From positions 4,921,465 to 4,985,464 of the forward strand of contig NC_134514.1 in assembly GCF_027942865.1 (NCBI RefSeq): 64,000 nucleotides of DNA, given 5' to 3'. The notes under the pieces were generated by a model. That model was not told the origin of the DNA and searched no databases. It was given only the letters and a program-made list of their open reading frames with translations. This document shows, one piece after another, positions 51,636 through 62,305 of the stretch. Position numbers and translations under genes: made by a program. The stretch comes from Odontesthes bonariensis (lineage: Eukaryota > Chordata > Actinopteri > Atheriniformes > Atherinopsidae). Numbering within the stretch: the first letter of the stretch is position 1; each line of letters begins with the position of its first letter.

Positions 51636-51762
51636 GCCTGATTTATACCTCTTTTAACTGCCCTTGCGCTCGCGTCTTGGGTGAAGTTTAGAAAATTTAG
51701 GTGACACACGCAACCGCGCAAGGGCTTGCGTTGCGTCTTGCGTCACCAACCATAAATTGACT
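51636..51762. mobile_element. miniature Harbinger end pair (about 120 bp)
   Basis: AAGCCTGATTTATACCTC at about 51636 and ACCAACCATAAATTGACTT at about 51757 are the two kinds of end seen on the larger element, brought together by deletion, with GTGACACACGCAACCGCG between. TAA follows the right end. Confidence 0.55.
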
Positions 51763-51817
51763 TTAATAAAAGACCGCTGTTTTCAAACACCAGGGTAGAA
51801 AGCGAGGAAGCAGCAGC

Positions 51818-52132
51818 ATGAATCCACTCGAAGAGAGACTTGCCGAAGAGGTCCGCAGGTACGAACATCTTTACAACCCGTCCTTGGCGGAACACAAGGG
51901 CGATCAGATGAGTGCCAATTCGTGGACCGAGATCTCCGGCAACCTCGGCATTCCGGTCCAGGACTGTTTGAAGCTGTGGCGGAAAATCCGGGACAAGTAT
52001 GTTCGACAGAAGAAGATGATGGAGGGCAGTAGTGGTGATGCAGGGAGGCAGAAAGTCCCTGCTTTCTTCCTTAAACTGTCGTGGCTGGGACATCACATAA
52101 AACACCGACAGACGTCGTCGTCCTGTGACGAG
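51818..52132 (+). CDS. MADF-domain protein exon 1, copy C
   Basis: Third 105-codon copy, open, with the same donor; SSGDAG replaces SRGGAG. Upstream sequence is the same as for copy B. Downstream it diverges after about 52245, where the array resumes as hnrnpul1-like sequence. Confidence 0.72.
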
Positions 52133-52344
52133 GTAAATATAAAGATCTAATTCACAGTTATAATATACAGCCTCTTTGGTTTGAGCTAGCACGCTAGCAG
52201 TGCAATCAGAGTGGGAGAGCCCACTGCAAATAGACATGTTGACATGTCTTGTTCTTGCCGTCAAAGCAAAATTAAGCATAAACGTCTCGAGCCATTAACG
52301 CAAGCGCAAGGGCAGTTAAAAGAGGTATAAATTAAGCTTTAGAC

Positions 52345-52877
52345 GTAAAAGTTCTGGATCTAATTTTTTATGTGCAGAAGCAGGTGAGGACTATGATGAT
52401 GATAATAATCCACCTCCAATAATAATAACCTTCATAATCCACAGAAGTCGAGCCCATCGAAGCTGAAGAGAGACAGGCCCGACTTCACAGTCGATGAAGA
52501 TAGAGAAGAGACCAAGCCGGAGGTGAAGGTTGAGGAGGAGAGCGTCGAGAACAGACAAGGTCATTATCCACTAAACATAATGTGTGCACATTTTTCAGCT
52601 ACTGCAGCAATTCGTGGGTTTATGATCCTTGATGCCACGGATGATTGACTGATGATGTAGTCACCATAATAACTCTGATGAGAACATATGGTTTGGTGAC
52701 ATTGTTCACAGAAAATATGTTTATTTTGTCTGTTAAAGATGTGATTTGTCTCTATTTCTGTGTGCTATAACCCATACATACAGTACATACTGATTTTACC
52801 AATTTACAAATCAAAGTGGAAGTCAAAACGGAAGAAGATGATTTTCCTGCTGGGGAAGGAGAGCAACACAGCCAGTG
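52345..52877 (+). pseudogene. array copy R2: hnrnpul1-like exon 2 and start of exon 3
   Basis: Exon 2 equivalent at about 52378-52559 carries the same CCACCTCCAATAATAATAAC lesion as R1, a further deletion and ACTATGATGATG changes. Exon 3 begins near 52809 and breaks at ACACAGCCAG (52877), where the sequence jumps back to intron 1 of the next copy. Confidence 0.75.
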
Positions 52878-54178
52878 CATGAACAACCATAGTGGCTTTT
52901 TAAACATGCATATTTTCTGAGTTAGTCACTTTTTCTGCAAGAATTGGCATACTTTAGCAAATGCTAGGCTAACGAGGGTTAGCTAAATAAGGACTGCTTG
53001 AGGCGTGAAACAAACGTAGAAATAATTCAGTGATAGTTTTGCGTTTTACATTTATAGTAGTATTGAAAAGGCTGAGCTGAACCGTGTGTTGTTGGGTTAA
53101 TAGACCCGTGGCATTGTTCAGCTAATGGTGAAATAACTGCAGCGCTGCTAGCCTGCCCAAAGCGTTAGCATCCTGTTTGGTGGTTAGACCGTTGCATGCT
53201 TTGTTAACCGTTGTTTCTCCGTTTGTATTGATTGGTATAGAACGTAAAAGTTCTGGATCTAATTTTTTATTATGTGCAGAAGCAGCTGAGGACTGTGGTG
53301 ATGATGATGAAGATGATGATGATGGCAGTGAAGATGATCCACCTCAAGAGGAAGATGAGGGGAGAGATTCAGGTGGTTACTATGAGGAAGAAGAGACGGA
53401 AGTCGATCCCTTCGAAGCTGAAGAGACTTCAGACACGAGTCGTGACATGTCTGACTTCACAGCCGATGAGGATAGAGAAGAGACCAAGCCGGAGGTGAAG
53501 GTTGAGGAGGAGAGCGTCGAGTACCGACAAGGTCATTACTGATGATGTAGTCACCATAATAACTCTGAGGACATATGGTTTGGTGACATTGTTCACAGCA
53601 AAGATGTTTATTTTGTATGTTAAAGATGTGATTTGTCTCTATTTCTGTGTGCTATAACCCATACATATATACTAATTTTACCAATTTAGAAATCGAAGTG
53701 GAAGTCAAAATGGAAGAAGATGATTTTCCTGCTGGGGAAGGAGAGCAACACAGCCAGGAAACAGAACAGCAGCCTGAGCAAGATGCTGCAGACCAGGCTG
53801 AGCAAGTCAAAGCGGAAGGTGACAAAGGTGGAAACCAGAGCCGCAAGAGACCGTACGAGGAGAGCCGGGGCTACAGCTACGAACACCGCGAGGAGAAGAG
53901 GTGAGCCGGCTTCCAACTGGTGTTCTGAATCAGCACAACCACTGTTACATTCAAAAGGACAATAGTGGCTGTATGGCTTGTTAACGTGATACTCTGTCAA
54001 TGGTTCCCAGATCCCGAACTCCACAGCCTCCTGCTGAAGACGAGGAAGAGAACATAGATGATGCATGTAAGTTCAACCTCTTTCATGCTTGCTTTTTACC
54101 CAAGCCCCCGTTTCAGATCCTTGGTAATGAAAGCAGAGATTCAGGCAGACAATTGTAAGTGGGTTTTGTAGCAGATTA
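52878..54178 (+). pseudogene. array copy R3: hnrnpul1-like exons 2-4, open frame
   Basis: Exons 53280-53531, 53690-53900 and 54011-54066 have good splice sites and join in one frame of about 172 codons: EAAEDCGDDDEDDDDGSEDD, the acidic EEEETEVDPFEAEETSD, VEVKMEEDDFPAGEGEQ, SRKRPYEESRGYSYEHREE and SRTPQPPAEDEEENIDDA. This is the best-preserved copy, equivalent to the linker between the SAP and SPRY domains of HNRNPUL1. The SAP exon is missing upstream and a Harbinger element follows 110 bp downstream of the last exon. The donor after exon 4 (GTAAGT) is intact, so a longer gene existed. Whether any transcript uses these exons is unknown. Confidence 0.72.
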
Positions 54179-54204
54179 CAAATATCTACATTTTCCACAC
54201 TTTT

Positions 54205-55075
54205 TTGAAACGCTTTCACACCATCCTGTCCTGCCACGACACGCTGCCTTGTGGGGAGATGAAATAGGTGGAGAAGTTGTCCCTCACATTACGGGCTGAT
54301 GGCAGTTTCTTCCCCTGCTGCTCCGCCTCCTGCAGCAACCTCGCATTCTCTCCCGGGGTAAGCAGGAAGTTATGGAGAGTGCATGCAGCCACAACCAGGG
54401 TTTCCACATTTTGTGGGTGCAGGTTGATCCTGCGATGCAGCAGCCTCCACCTGGAGGTCAGAATGCCAAAAGCATTCTCAACCACCATCTTGCCCTTGAA
54501 AGTCTGTCGTTAAATATCCTCTTTTGGCGCGTGAGCTTCAGTCCAGGGTACGGTCTCATTAAGTACGGCTTCAGTGGGAAGGCTGCATCACCCACCATCA
54601 CATGTGGCACATCCCCCAAGTGAGCCGCCCCGGGCAGAGAGGCGCTGGGTGGAACATCAAGTGTTTGGGTCTCCATTCCTATCCCCAGAGCTGAGCCAGC
54701 ATATCCACCGCCATCACCGGGCCTTCCGAAGTCCCCCACTTGAATGACCCTGAACCTGTAGTTCGAGTCCACGAGTGCCAAAAGCACTATGTAGTTTAAA
54801 TACTGACTCCCAGTCAGTGGTGGGGCTTTGATGGTCACATGCTTCCCATCTATTGCTCCCAGGCAGTTTGGAAAATTCCACTTCTTCCAGAAGCCGTCAG
54901 CCACTTCCTCCCAAGTGTGTTGTGTCGGTCTGGGTAGGAACCTCTGCATCATGATTTTTTTCAATGGCAGCACACACCATGTGCACTGAGTTCCTTACTG
55001 CAGTGTGGCCCAGGCGGTAGCTATGGGCCAGACTGCCTCGTGAGTCCCCAGAAGCCATGTACCTGTGAGGGAAGA
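54205..55075 (-). pseudogene. PIF/Harbinger transposase (HARBI1-like), frameshifted
   Basis: The minus strand encodes YMASGDSRGSLAHSYRLGHT, CLGAIDGKHVTIKAPPLTGS, HVMVGDAAFPLKPYLMRPYP and VVENAFGILTSRWRLLHRR: a DDE_Tnp_4 nuclease with D (AIDGK), D (VGDAA) and E (VVENAFG). Damage: one extra A in the run near 54956 (IEK/IMMQRF), one missing base near 54496 (SRAR/MVVEN), and loss of about five residues after SQYLNY where KGTFS-like residues are expected. An acceptor (CCTCACAG) precedes YMASG near 55063, so there was an upstream exon. Not functional as it stands. Confidence 0.85.
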
Positions 55076-55130
55076 AGCAAATGAATATACTGTAAGTTAT
55101 ATGTGAACATGTTTTATTCCTTTGTTTCAG

Positions 55131-56952
55131 CTGACACATGTAAAACCAAGTGGAAGGGGTTCAGAGATACATTTGTAAGAACCCAAAAGAAACCCCTCCC
55201 CAGCAGATCGGCGGGCGGCACGCACAAGCAATGGAAGTATTATGAGAAATTGTCATTCCTTTTGCCACACATCCAACCAAGAAGGTACGTGTAAATTACT
55301 TATTAAATACTTATTAAATCAAAGTAAATGTCATCAAAGTACTGAAGCTTCAAACAATATTGTAAACGTAAATGTAAATGTATTTTATTTATACAGCCCT
55401 TTACAGACAATCTTTACGATGTTCCAAAGTGCTTTACAGCAGGTAATAAATAAAGAGAAGAATAAATAAAAACAAACAAAAACAATAAAAGAACAGTGAA
55501 AGCAATAAAATAAGATAAAAGTGTCATCATACTACTGGGTATTAAAGCCATCCTAAATAAGTAGGTTTTTAGCCTGGATCTGAAGAGGCCCAGGTCAGAA
55601 ATGAGACGCAGCTGGACGGGGGGCTTATTCCAGAGCCTGGGGGCAGCTTTGGGAAAAGGCTCGCTCACCCCAGGGTTTGTATTCTGACCTGGGCACTTCC
55701 AGCAGAAACTGATCTGCTGACCTCAGAGCTCTACCAGGACTGTTAAAAGCTCAGATAAATACGACGGGGCGAGGCCGTTAAGAGCTTTAAAAACCAACAT
55801 TAAAAGTTTAAAATCAGTTCTCTAAAGGACAGGAAGCCAATGGAGGGAGTTCAGAACAGGAGTGATGTGCACACGTCTGTTGGTGTTGGTTAAAAGACGG
55901 GCAGCAGCGTTCTGCACCAGCTGAAGGCGGCTGAGAGAAGACTGGGAGACGCCCACATAAAGAGCATTAAAACAGTCTGACCTTGAACTTATTAGGGCAT
56001 GGATGGCTTTCTCAAGGTCATGACGACTTAAAAACATTTTAACTTTGGCCAGGAGACGCAGCTGGAAAAAACTAGTCCTGACGACATTGTTCATTTGTTT
56101 GTCCGACCTCAGATCAAAGGTCAAAGGTCACTCCCAGATTTCTGACCGTTGAACTAAGCTTTGAAGACAAGGTGCAAAAGCCAGCCGTCAGTATCCCCAA
56201 ACACAATGCATTCAGTTCTGTCATCATTTAAATGAAGACAATTTGGGGCCAACACTGCTTAATATCAGCAATACAGTATTGATAACCGTAAGTGCGTTTT
56301 TAAAAAATTTGTCTTCAAAGTGGTGCGAACTCGTGTATAAAACTATAAAATGTTCATATGCAAATTGTTCCTATGTGTACTTTTTTTTTTCTATAGTTCA
56401 AAAGGCAACTTGAGCCTGATACACCAGGAGGAAGAAGAAAGGTCGCCCACCCCTCAGTCATTATCGGGGTCTGAGGATAGTTCCAGCACGCCTGGCATTT
56501 CCCTTCCACCGGCAGCTACATCAGCACTGACTACGTTTCGGTCCCGGAGCCCCAGGGACAGGGCGTCAAGACCGGCTGCTGCAGCACCGGCTCCCCGCCA
56601 AACCAGAAGGGTCCAAAGGGAGGACACCGACCTCGGGGAGCGGCTGATGTCTTCGTTGGAGCAGCCGGTGCCGAAACCACACGAGCTCGATGAGGCCTAT
56701 CACTTTGCACTGAGCCTTGTGCCAGTTTTACACCGATTAAATGCAGACCAGCGGCAACGAGCCAAAATTGAGATTCTCACCGTATTACATAATCTTGAAA
56801 GAGGCCAGGCTCAACAACAACCTCCACCCGCTCCGGGACCATCACCGCACCACCAGGCCGATTCCCCCCCAACCACAAACGGGGTCGTTGACACAAATGC
56901 TCACGAGTACTTTGAAGATCGTACTTACACGGAGCAATTCTACACGATGTAG
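55131..56952 (+). CDS. MADF/BESS-like Harbinger accessory protein, exons 2-3
   Basis: Exon 55131-55284 encodes the second half of a MADF domain (CKTKWKGFRDTFVRTQKK, WKYYEKLSFLLPHIQPR). It splices in phase (AG|T) to exon 56397-56952, encoding a Ser/Pro-rich linker, a basic stretch (PRQTRRVQREDTDLGERLM) and a C-terminal helix resembling a BESS-type interaction segment (YHFALSLVPVLHRLNADQRQ, AKIEILTVLHNLE), then TAG. The exon with the N-terminal half of MADF is not found: transposase sequence occupies the place. An inverted L2 fragment lies in the intron. This is the usual partner gene of Harbinger transposases; here it is probably incomplete. Confidence 0.7.
55375..56230 (-). pseudogene. L2-type LINE fragment
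   Basis: The minus strand encodes FFQLRLLAKVKMFLSRHDLE, LQLVQNAAARLLTNTNRR and [13 protein letters not shown], later [18 protein letters not shown] and [11 protein letters not shown]. The 3' end lies at 55375 (CTTTACAGACAATC). Same subfamily as 16860-17395. It disrupts the intron of the MADF/BESS-like gene. Confidence 0.8.
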
Positions 56953-57089
56953 ACTAACAGACTTTTGAAGAAAAGGTGGACTCAGGACAGTGCTCTGACT
57001 TCACAAACCATAGACTTCTGCACAAACACCATAACCTGCAGTCTTGTATCTGTGTACTTTGTCTTAAGTTTTTCCTTTTTTTTTTCTTG

Positions 57090-57927
57090 TGTTTATCCCC
57101 ACAGTTTATCACTGGATTGAGATGAGAGCAAAGATGCGGATCACGGGCTTTCGGGGGTCCACCATTAAGCCACTGAACGAGGATGCAGTAATCCAAACTA
57201 CTGTCATATGTACAGCCTGATGGCTGCCTTGCTTCACTCTCTGTCCCCTGCTGTGGTTGGGTGGAGGAGGTGGGCATCAGTGCACTGTGTGATTCGGGGG
57301 CTATAATTTGCTCTTGTTTTGAGCAACTACGTAGTTGTAAAATGGGATTGTTATGATATTCATAGTGAATTTCTATGATTGACAGCACGAGGCAATGGTG
57401 ACTTTAAAGTTAATACATGTTGTTACAGCTCCAGCGTATTACTTAATCTTTTTGGGGAGTACTTGATTTCATGATTTATTGGAGACTTTCAAGTGATTAT
57501 TGATTTATACATCTTCTAAACCTCAAAAAACACAATCAGACTAAACAAACAGTACCATCATCATTATCATATGATTGTATTATTTTTGAAAGGATCTACA
57601 CCTACAGTTTCATGTAAACTGTCATGAGAGAGGGTGTGAAATAAAATCATATGCAATTTTTTTTGAGCTACTTGACTTATTTGAATTTCCCCCATTGGGG
57701 GATGAATAAAGTATTTTTCTATTCTAAACCAATTAAACAACATTAATCGGCATAAACTAGCTGTACTTTAAAACTTTGGGTGTGTTCTAAGCTCCTGATA
57801 AATATCAGAGAGTTAAAATACAGGGTTTGATTCCCCCCCAAAGCGCGGACACAACCAGTATTGCAGTAGTTTACGTAAAAGTCTCAGCGGAAGCTCAGTG
57901 GACTACGCGCATGTGCAAAGATTTTAG
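57090..57927 (+). pseudogene. array copy R4: truncated opa3 exon 2, 3' UTR and flank
   Basis: The acceptor and opa3 exon 2 start recur at 57105 ([20 protein letters not shown] when joined), but after NED (57183) the copy jumps to 3' UTR sequence (CTACTGTCATATGTACAGCC). The UTR and intergenic flank follow to 57927 (GCGCGGACACAACCAG). A LINE/SINE tail (GAATTTCCCCCATTGGGGGA) interrupts it at about 57655-57722. Only about 26 codons of opa3 remain, so it is a pseudogene fragment. Confidence 0.88.
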
Positions 57928-58200
57928 TCAACCTTCTCCAGATCCTCATTACGACGCCCACGACGACGGCCGAGTCTGAGAGGTGCTTCTCCACTCTGGG
58001 GGAGGATCAAGACCTTCCTGAGAAACTCCATGACGCAGGACCGTCTCAATGCTCTGGCGATGCTCTCTGTTATTTCATGATGGAAATATCTTACTTTACT
58101 TTTTTGCATTAAGTCATTTTAAACATTTAATCACTGGATGTGATTAAAAATATATATATATCAGCCGCCACTGGTCACCAAATATCTCAGAATAGTTGTT
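57928..58200 (+). pseudogene. hAT transposase exon 3 fragment in array
   Basis: Matches 38800-38945 (AACCTTCTCCAGATCCTC, GAGAGGTGCTTCTCCACTCT) with small indels, then jumps to the hAT 3' flank (39113 onward) with another deletion. It lies between copies R4 and R5, the same relative place as the intact hAT after R1, so the hAT was part of the duplicated unit. Confidence 0.85.
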
Positions 58201-58202
58201 GT

Positions 58203-59408
58203 GGTGGGCATCAGTTTATGATTTGCTTTTGTTTTGAGCAACTGCGGTAGTTGTAAAATGGGATTGCTATGATATTCATAGTGAATTTCTATGGCTGACA
58301 TTGCATGTTCATTACAAAGTTAATTGTACATAAAGATGTACAGCACAAGGCAATGGTGACCTTAAAGTTAATATATTTTGTAACAGCTCCAGCACATTAC
58401 TTAATCTTTTTGGGAAGTATGTTGTTAGCGGCGGTTCATGTAAACTGTAATGAGGGAAATAAAATGATATGCTGTCTTTTAAGCGGTGTTATCTTAAGTA
58501 TCCTGATCATAAACAAATTAAACTACATTAACCAGCATAAACTAGCTGTACTTTGGTGTGTCTAAGCTCCACAGAGCAGATCGCACCAGCACAGGAAATC
58601 CGACACAGAATGAACAAAATAAACTTCCGCCCCCTTTCAAAATAAAACTACGTAATTCATGTTTTTCACGTAATTCATATCACAACTTCACATCAACAGA
58701 AAATTAGAGGGTAGATGATCAGCTTTAACAGATTATTCCACGTTGCAGAAGCAAAGTAAGTTTCCTTTATACACACAGTTTATTATTTTACGCTCCCGGT
58801 GGGAATTGACGCCAGGTAGAGGACGCAGCCGTTGACGCAGCGCTTACGTGGAATCCCCCAGTTTACAGGTAGGCCCTCAATTTTATTTTTGAATCATATT
58901 TAGCTTCATGACTTTATCACAAACCGGGTACAGAATGCATTGGCTGCAGGACCTGCATGAACAACCATCGTGGCGCGTTAAACATGCATATTTTCTGCAA
59001 GAATTGGCATACTTTAGCAAATGCTAGGCTAACGAGGGTTAGCTAAATAAGGACTGCTTGAGGCGATAAACAAACGTAGAAATAATTCCGTGATAGTTTT
59101 GCGTTTTACATTTATAGTCATATTGAAAAGGCTGAACTGAACCATGTGTTGTTGGGTTAATAGACCTGTGGCATTGTTCAGCTAATGGTGAAATAACTGT
59201 GCAGCGCTGCTAGCCTGCCCAAACAGTTACTATCCTGTTTGGTTGTGAGACCGTTGCATGCTTTGTTAACTGTTGTTTCTCCGTTGTATTCAGAGATTGG
59301 TATAACAAGATAGAGTAAGAACTAAAAGTTCTGGATCTATTTTTTTATGTGCAGAAGCAGCTGAGGACTGTGGTGATGATGAAGATGAAGATAATCCACC
59401 TCCATTAA
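58203..59408 (+). pseudogene. array copy R5: opa3 3' UTR to hnrnpul1-like exon 2
   Basis: Opa3 3' UTR (58203-58490), intergenic sequence nearly identical to R2 (to 58860), hnrnpul1-like intron 1, then an exon 2 start at 59355 (AAGCAGCTGAGGACTGTGG). The copy breaks after CCACCTCCA at 59408 where other DNA begins. Confidence 0.82.
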
Positions 59409-59636
59409 AGGACTTATGAAACGAATTTTAAATGTTGGAATTTCACAGTTTTTGCTGCTGACTCTAAAGGTTCCAAGCCTTGCGATTAAAATGAGATATT
59501 GTCTGGATGATAATTTATCCGGGAAGTCATGTTAAAACGGGCTCGAAAGGAGCCACATTTTGTCTTTTTGTGCGAATTAATTTTTTTATGCGTGACGTCA
59601 TAGGGTTGACACAGAAGTTCTGGTAGTCTAACTGTA
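59409..59636. other. junction sequence upstream of THAP exon
   Basis: Starts TTAAAGGACTTATGAAACG immediately after the array breakpoint; probably the left end of the element carrying the THAP gene. The right end may be outside the window. Confidence 0.4.
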
Positions 59637-60047
59637 ATGGCGGCGTCTACGGCCAAGACATCAAAGCACGGTGGAAAATATTGTGTTGCTGGAGGGCCAA
59701 ATGGTGTTAGTTGCAAAAATAGCAGCTTCACTGAAGGCATCTCTCTGCACATGTTTCCCAAACTAAAAAATACTGGAACTGAGGCTGACAAGGAGAAGGC
59801 AAAGACGAGAGCACGGTGGATACAGTTTGTACGGAGGCATCGTCGTGATTTTGAAGTGTCCTCAACATCCGTGTTGTGCTCCGTACATTTCCATCACAAC
59901 TGTTTCACTAAAAATGTGGAGATCGCGGGAATGGTTGGGAATAGGAGACGTCTTTTAGCTGAAGCTGTTCCAACTATTGACATCGCTGGACCTGGTGTGC
60001 CGACGGAGACTGTCCCTGCTAGAACTACTGCTCGGGCGCGAAGACAG
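59637..60047 (+). CDS. THAP-domain protein, first exon
   Basis: ATG 59637 (context TGTAATGGCGG) opens 137 codons to a GTGAGT donor at 60048. MAASTAKTSKHGGKYCVAGG, GISLHMFPKLKNTGTEADKE, RARWIQFVRRHRRDF and SVLCSVHFHHNCF give the THAP C2CH signature (Cys pair, Trp, CxxH, Phe), a zinc-dependent DNA-binding domain of about 95 residues. The tail is basic (RTTARARRQ). Downstream exons are not recognised; the intron contains an hAT MITE. THAP domains occur in host transcription factors and in P-element and ISL2EU-type transposons. Position directly at an array breakpoint favours a transposon gene. Confidence 0.75.
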
Positions 60048-60486
60048 GTGAGTCTGACCGCCTCATTACCAGAGATGACAGTATGCTATTTAGATTCTAT
60101 TCCTCTTCTAAACTCTCTGACATTACCTTGTAGTCTAGCACCCTAGTACTAAGCCTAGCTGTACAGTGTTGTCAGATGGAAAATGTCAAACAATCGTAGC
60201 AAAACCTCAAAATTGTCATGAACCAAACACGAAATTTGAGTTTATTTTTGTTTAGCTTGGAAAGGCAGTGTGTACATCTGATAGCCATATTTGCACGGCA
60301 TAGCCCCACTGATCCCGAAATCAAGTAGCATACCGGATCCATATCACTCTGCTAAATGGCCTATGATCTATTCGTCCCGATACTATAGACCCTGAAGCGG
60401 ATTGTGTTCAGAGATTAGTGTCGCTTTACAGCGATGAGACTGCCCTAGACTGTATTTGAGTGTTAGTAGCTGTATTTACCAATTGG

Positions 60487-61429
60487 CAGAGGTGGAAAGA
60501 GTACTGAAAAATTGTAATTAAGTAAAAGTATCTTTACTTTGCCTAAATTCTACTCAGAGTAAAAGTAAAATTACCCATCTCAAAATTTACTTGAGTCAAA
60601 GTACAAAATTGCTTCATTTAAAATGTAATTTGAGTAAAAGTTACTTAATTACTTTCAGTTTCTTAATGCAAAAAAGGATGAGTCATGAATCAAATTCAGC
60701 ACAAGTTGTTTAAATCGATTTCGAGGTGTATTAAAGTGCACATCCACACTTGCAAAAGATCAACTGGGCTCAGGAACATACTTCCTCACAAGGACAGTCA
60801 CAACTTGTACCATAAAGTGCAAACAATTTTCAGTCCTATTGTCCAATGGACAACACTATGATAAGAATAAAGAAATTTAAACTACAATCAAAGTATTAAA
60901 AAAAACAAAAAACTGATCACTAATGCAGGTTTTTAAAATGTGAGGCGAGCTAGCTATTCCTTCGTCTGCTTCGCTTGATCAGGGTGGAAAATAATAATAT
61001 CATGAAGGCACATTGTGCTGACATGGGAAGCACAAAAAAACAATAAATAAACCGTTTGGGATGTAAGAGAGAAAAACACATGCGCTAACTTACCACCACA
61101 TGCTTTCGTAAGTTTGAAGTCGATGTTCTGAAAGCCGAAAGCTCCAATGGAAAGGGCGCGTGCAAGGCAAGGCCACGCAATTGACTTTCAGTTCCGGGAC
61201 AGCTGTTTAAATTTCCGCCCGCATTTAATTTTTCACCATCAATATTTGTTTTACTCAGTAACGTGAGGGGTTTCAAATGTAGCAAAGTAAAAGTACTTGG
61301 GTCAAAATGTACTCTAGTAAAAGTAAAAATTACACATTTGAAAAACTACTCAGAAAATTAGAAATTACTCATAAAAAGTACTCAATTACAGTAACGTGAG
61401 TAAATGTTATTCATTACTTTCCACCCCTG
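60487..61429. mobile_element. 943-bp hAT MITE with 8-bp duplication CCAATTGG
   Basis: Ends CAGAGGTGGAAAGAGTACT and TTACTTTCCACCCCTG are inverted hAT-type termini. CCAATTGG precedes the left end (60479-60486) and follows the right end (61430-61437), the 8-bp duplication expected of hAT. Subterminal AGTAAAAGTA motifs repeat in both orientations. No coding frame. Confidence 0.93.
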
Positions 61430-61437
61430 CCAATTGG

Positions 61438-61911
61438 CAATCTATTTAGCTGCTAATCGGAGCACATACAGTGATTGATTTGGTAGCAGGGAGGAGGCGG
61501 GTGTAAACACACGCTGTGTGAGCAATTCGCTCACATCTATGCTAGTCTACTAAAATAAAAAGAAAAGGGGTGCACGTGTGCGAGATTGTATTTCAATCCT
61601 TCTATTCGCATTTTGCTCCTAAAATACGGCTGGGCCTGAGTTGTGTGTGATTGCAGTCATTGTGCATCTTTTTCGTTTCCCTAATGTGGGAGGTTCCCGC
61701 ATACATGCACTAACTGTTTGACAACGTCAATCTAAGAAGCACTCGTAACAATGTGTCAGTGTGGGAAAGCGTGATACAAATCTGTGCTCAATGTTACTTT
61801 TTCCGTGTTGGCTATCCTTGAACCAACTCTGCCCCCGTAGCTCAGGGGAAAAAAAACAGACTCGTAGTACAAGGAAACGACCGTGGATGGCACCAACATA
61901 TACAAAACAAC
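61438..61911. other. presumed THAP-gene intron, nothing recognised
   Basis: No exon or repeat recognised. A short tRNA-like string near 61834 was rejected. Confidence 0.35.
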
Positions 61912-62305
61912 GCTGCCAGGGTTCTAGCTAGGATGAAATTATAGCGTAGTGGTGCAGGCGAGGGAGCGAAGCAACCAAGCCCGGGGGGATGGTGCTTGGT
62001 GCCTGCGGAGATTTTGGAAATTTAAGGTAAAAATTGGCCATTCTAGGGGTACCCAAAGGGAGAAATTGTACTTTAAAAACAATAAAGTCTTAATGGTAGA
62101 TGTTCCCATCTTTGCTTTTGGCAGTGTGTTACCTTCATAACGGACCTTGTCAGAAGACATTAAAACTAGACATAACCAGGAATAGAGATTAAAAAAAATG
62201 TTTATTAAAGTTACACACTTTTCAGTTATCCTGATGACAGACAGACAAACCAACGCAACCATAAACACAACCTCCTTGACAGAGGTAAAAAGGCAGGCAA
62301 CCTCT

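Noticed and set aside
57105-57190. A second functional opa3 gene
   Set aside because: Only about 26 codons of exon 2 remain before a jump to UTR sequence, and no exon 1 is present in the duplicated copies.
61828-61880. tRNA-like string (CCCCGTAGCTCAGGGG)
   Set aside because: It resembles an A-box region, but no B-box or acceptor-stem partner follows at the right distance, so it is not called a tRNA gene.
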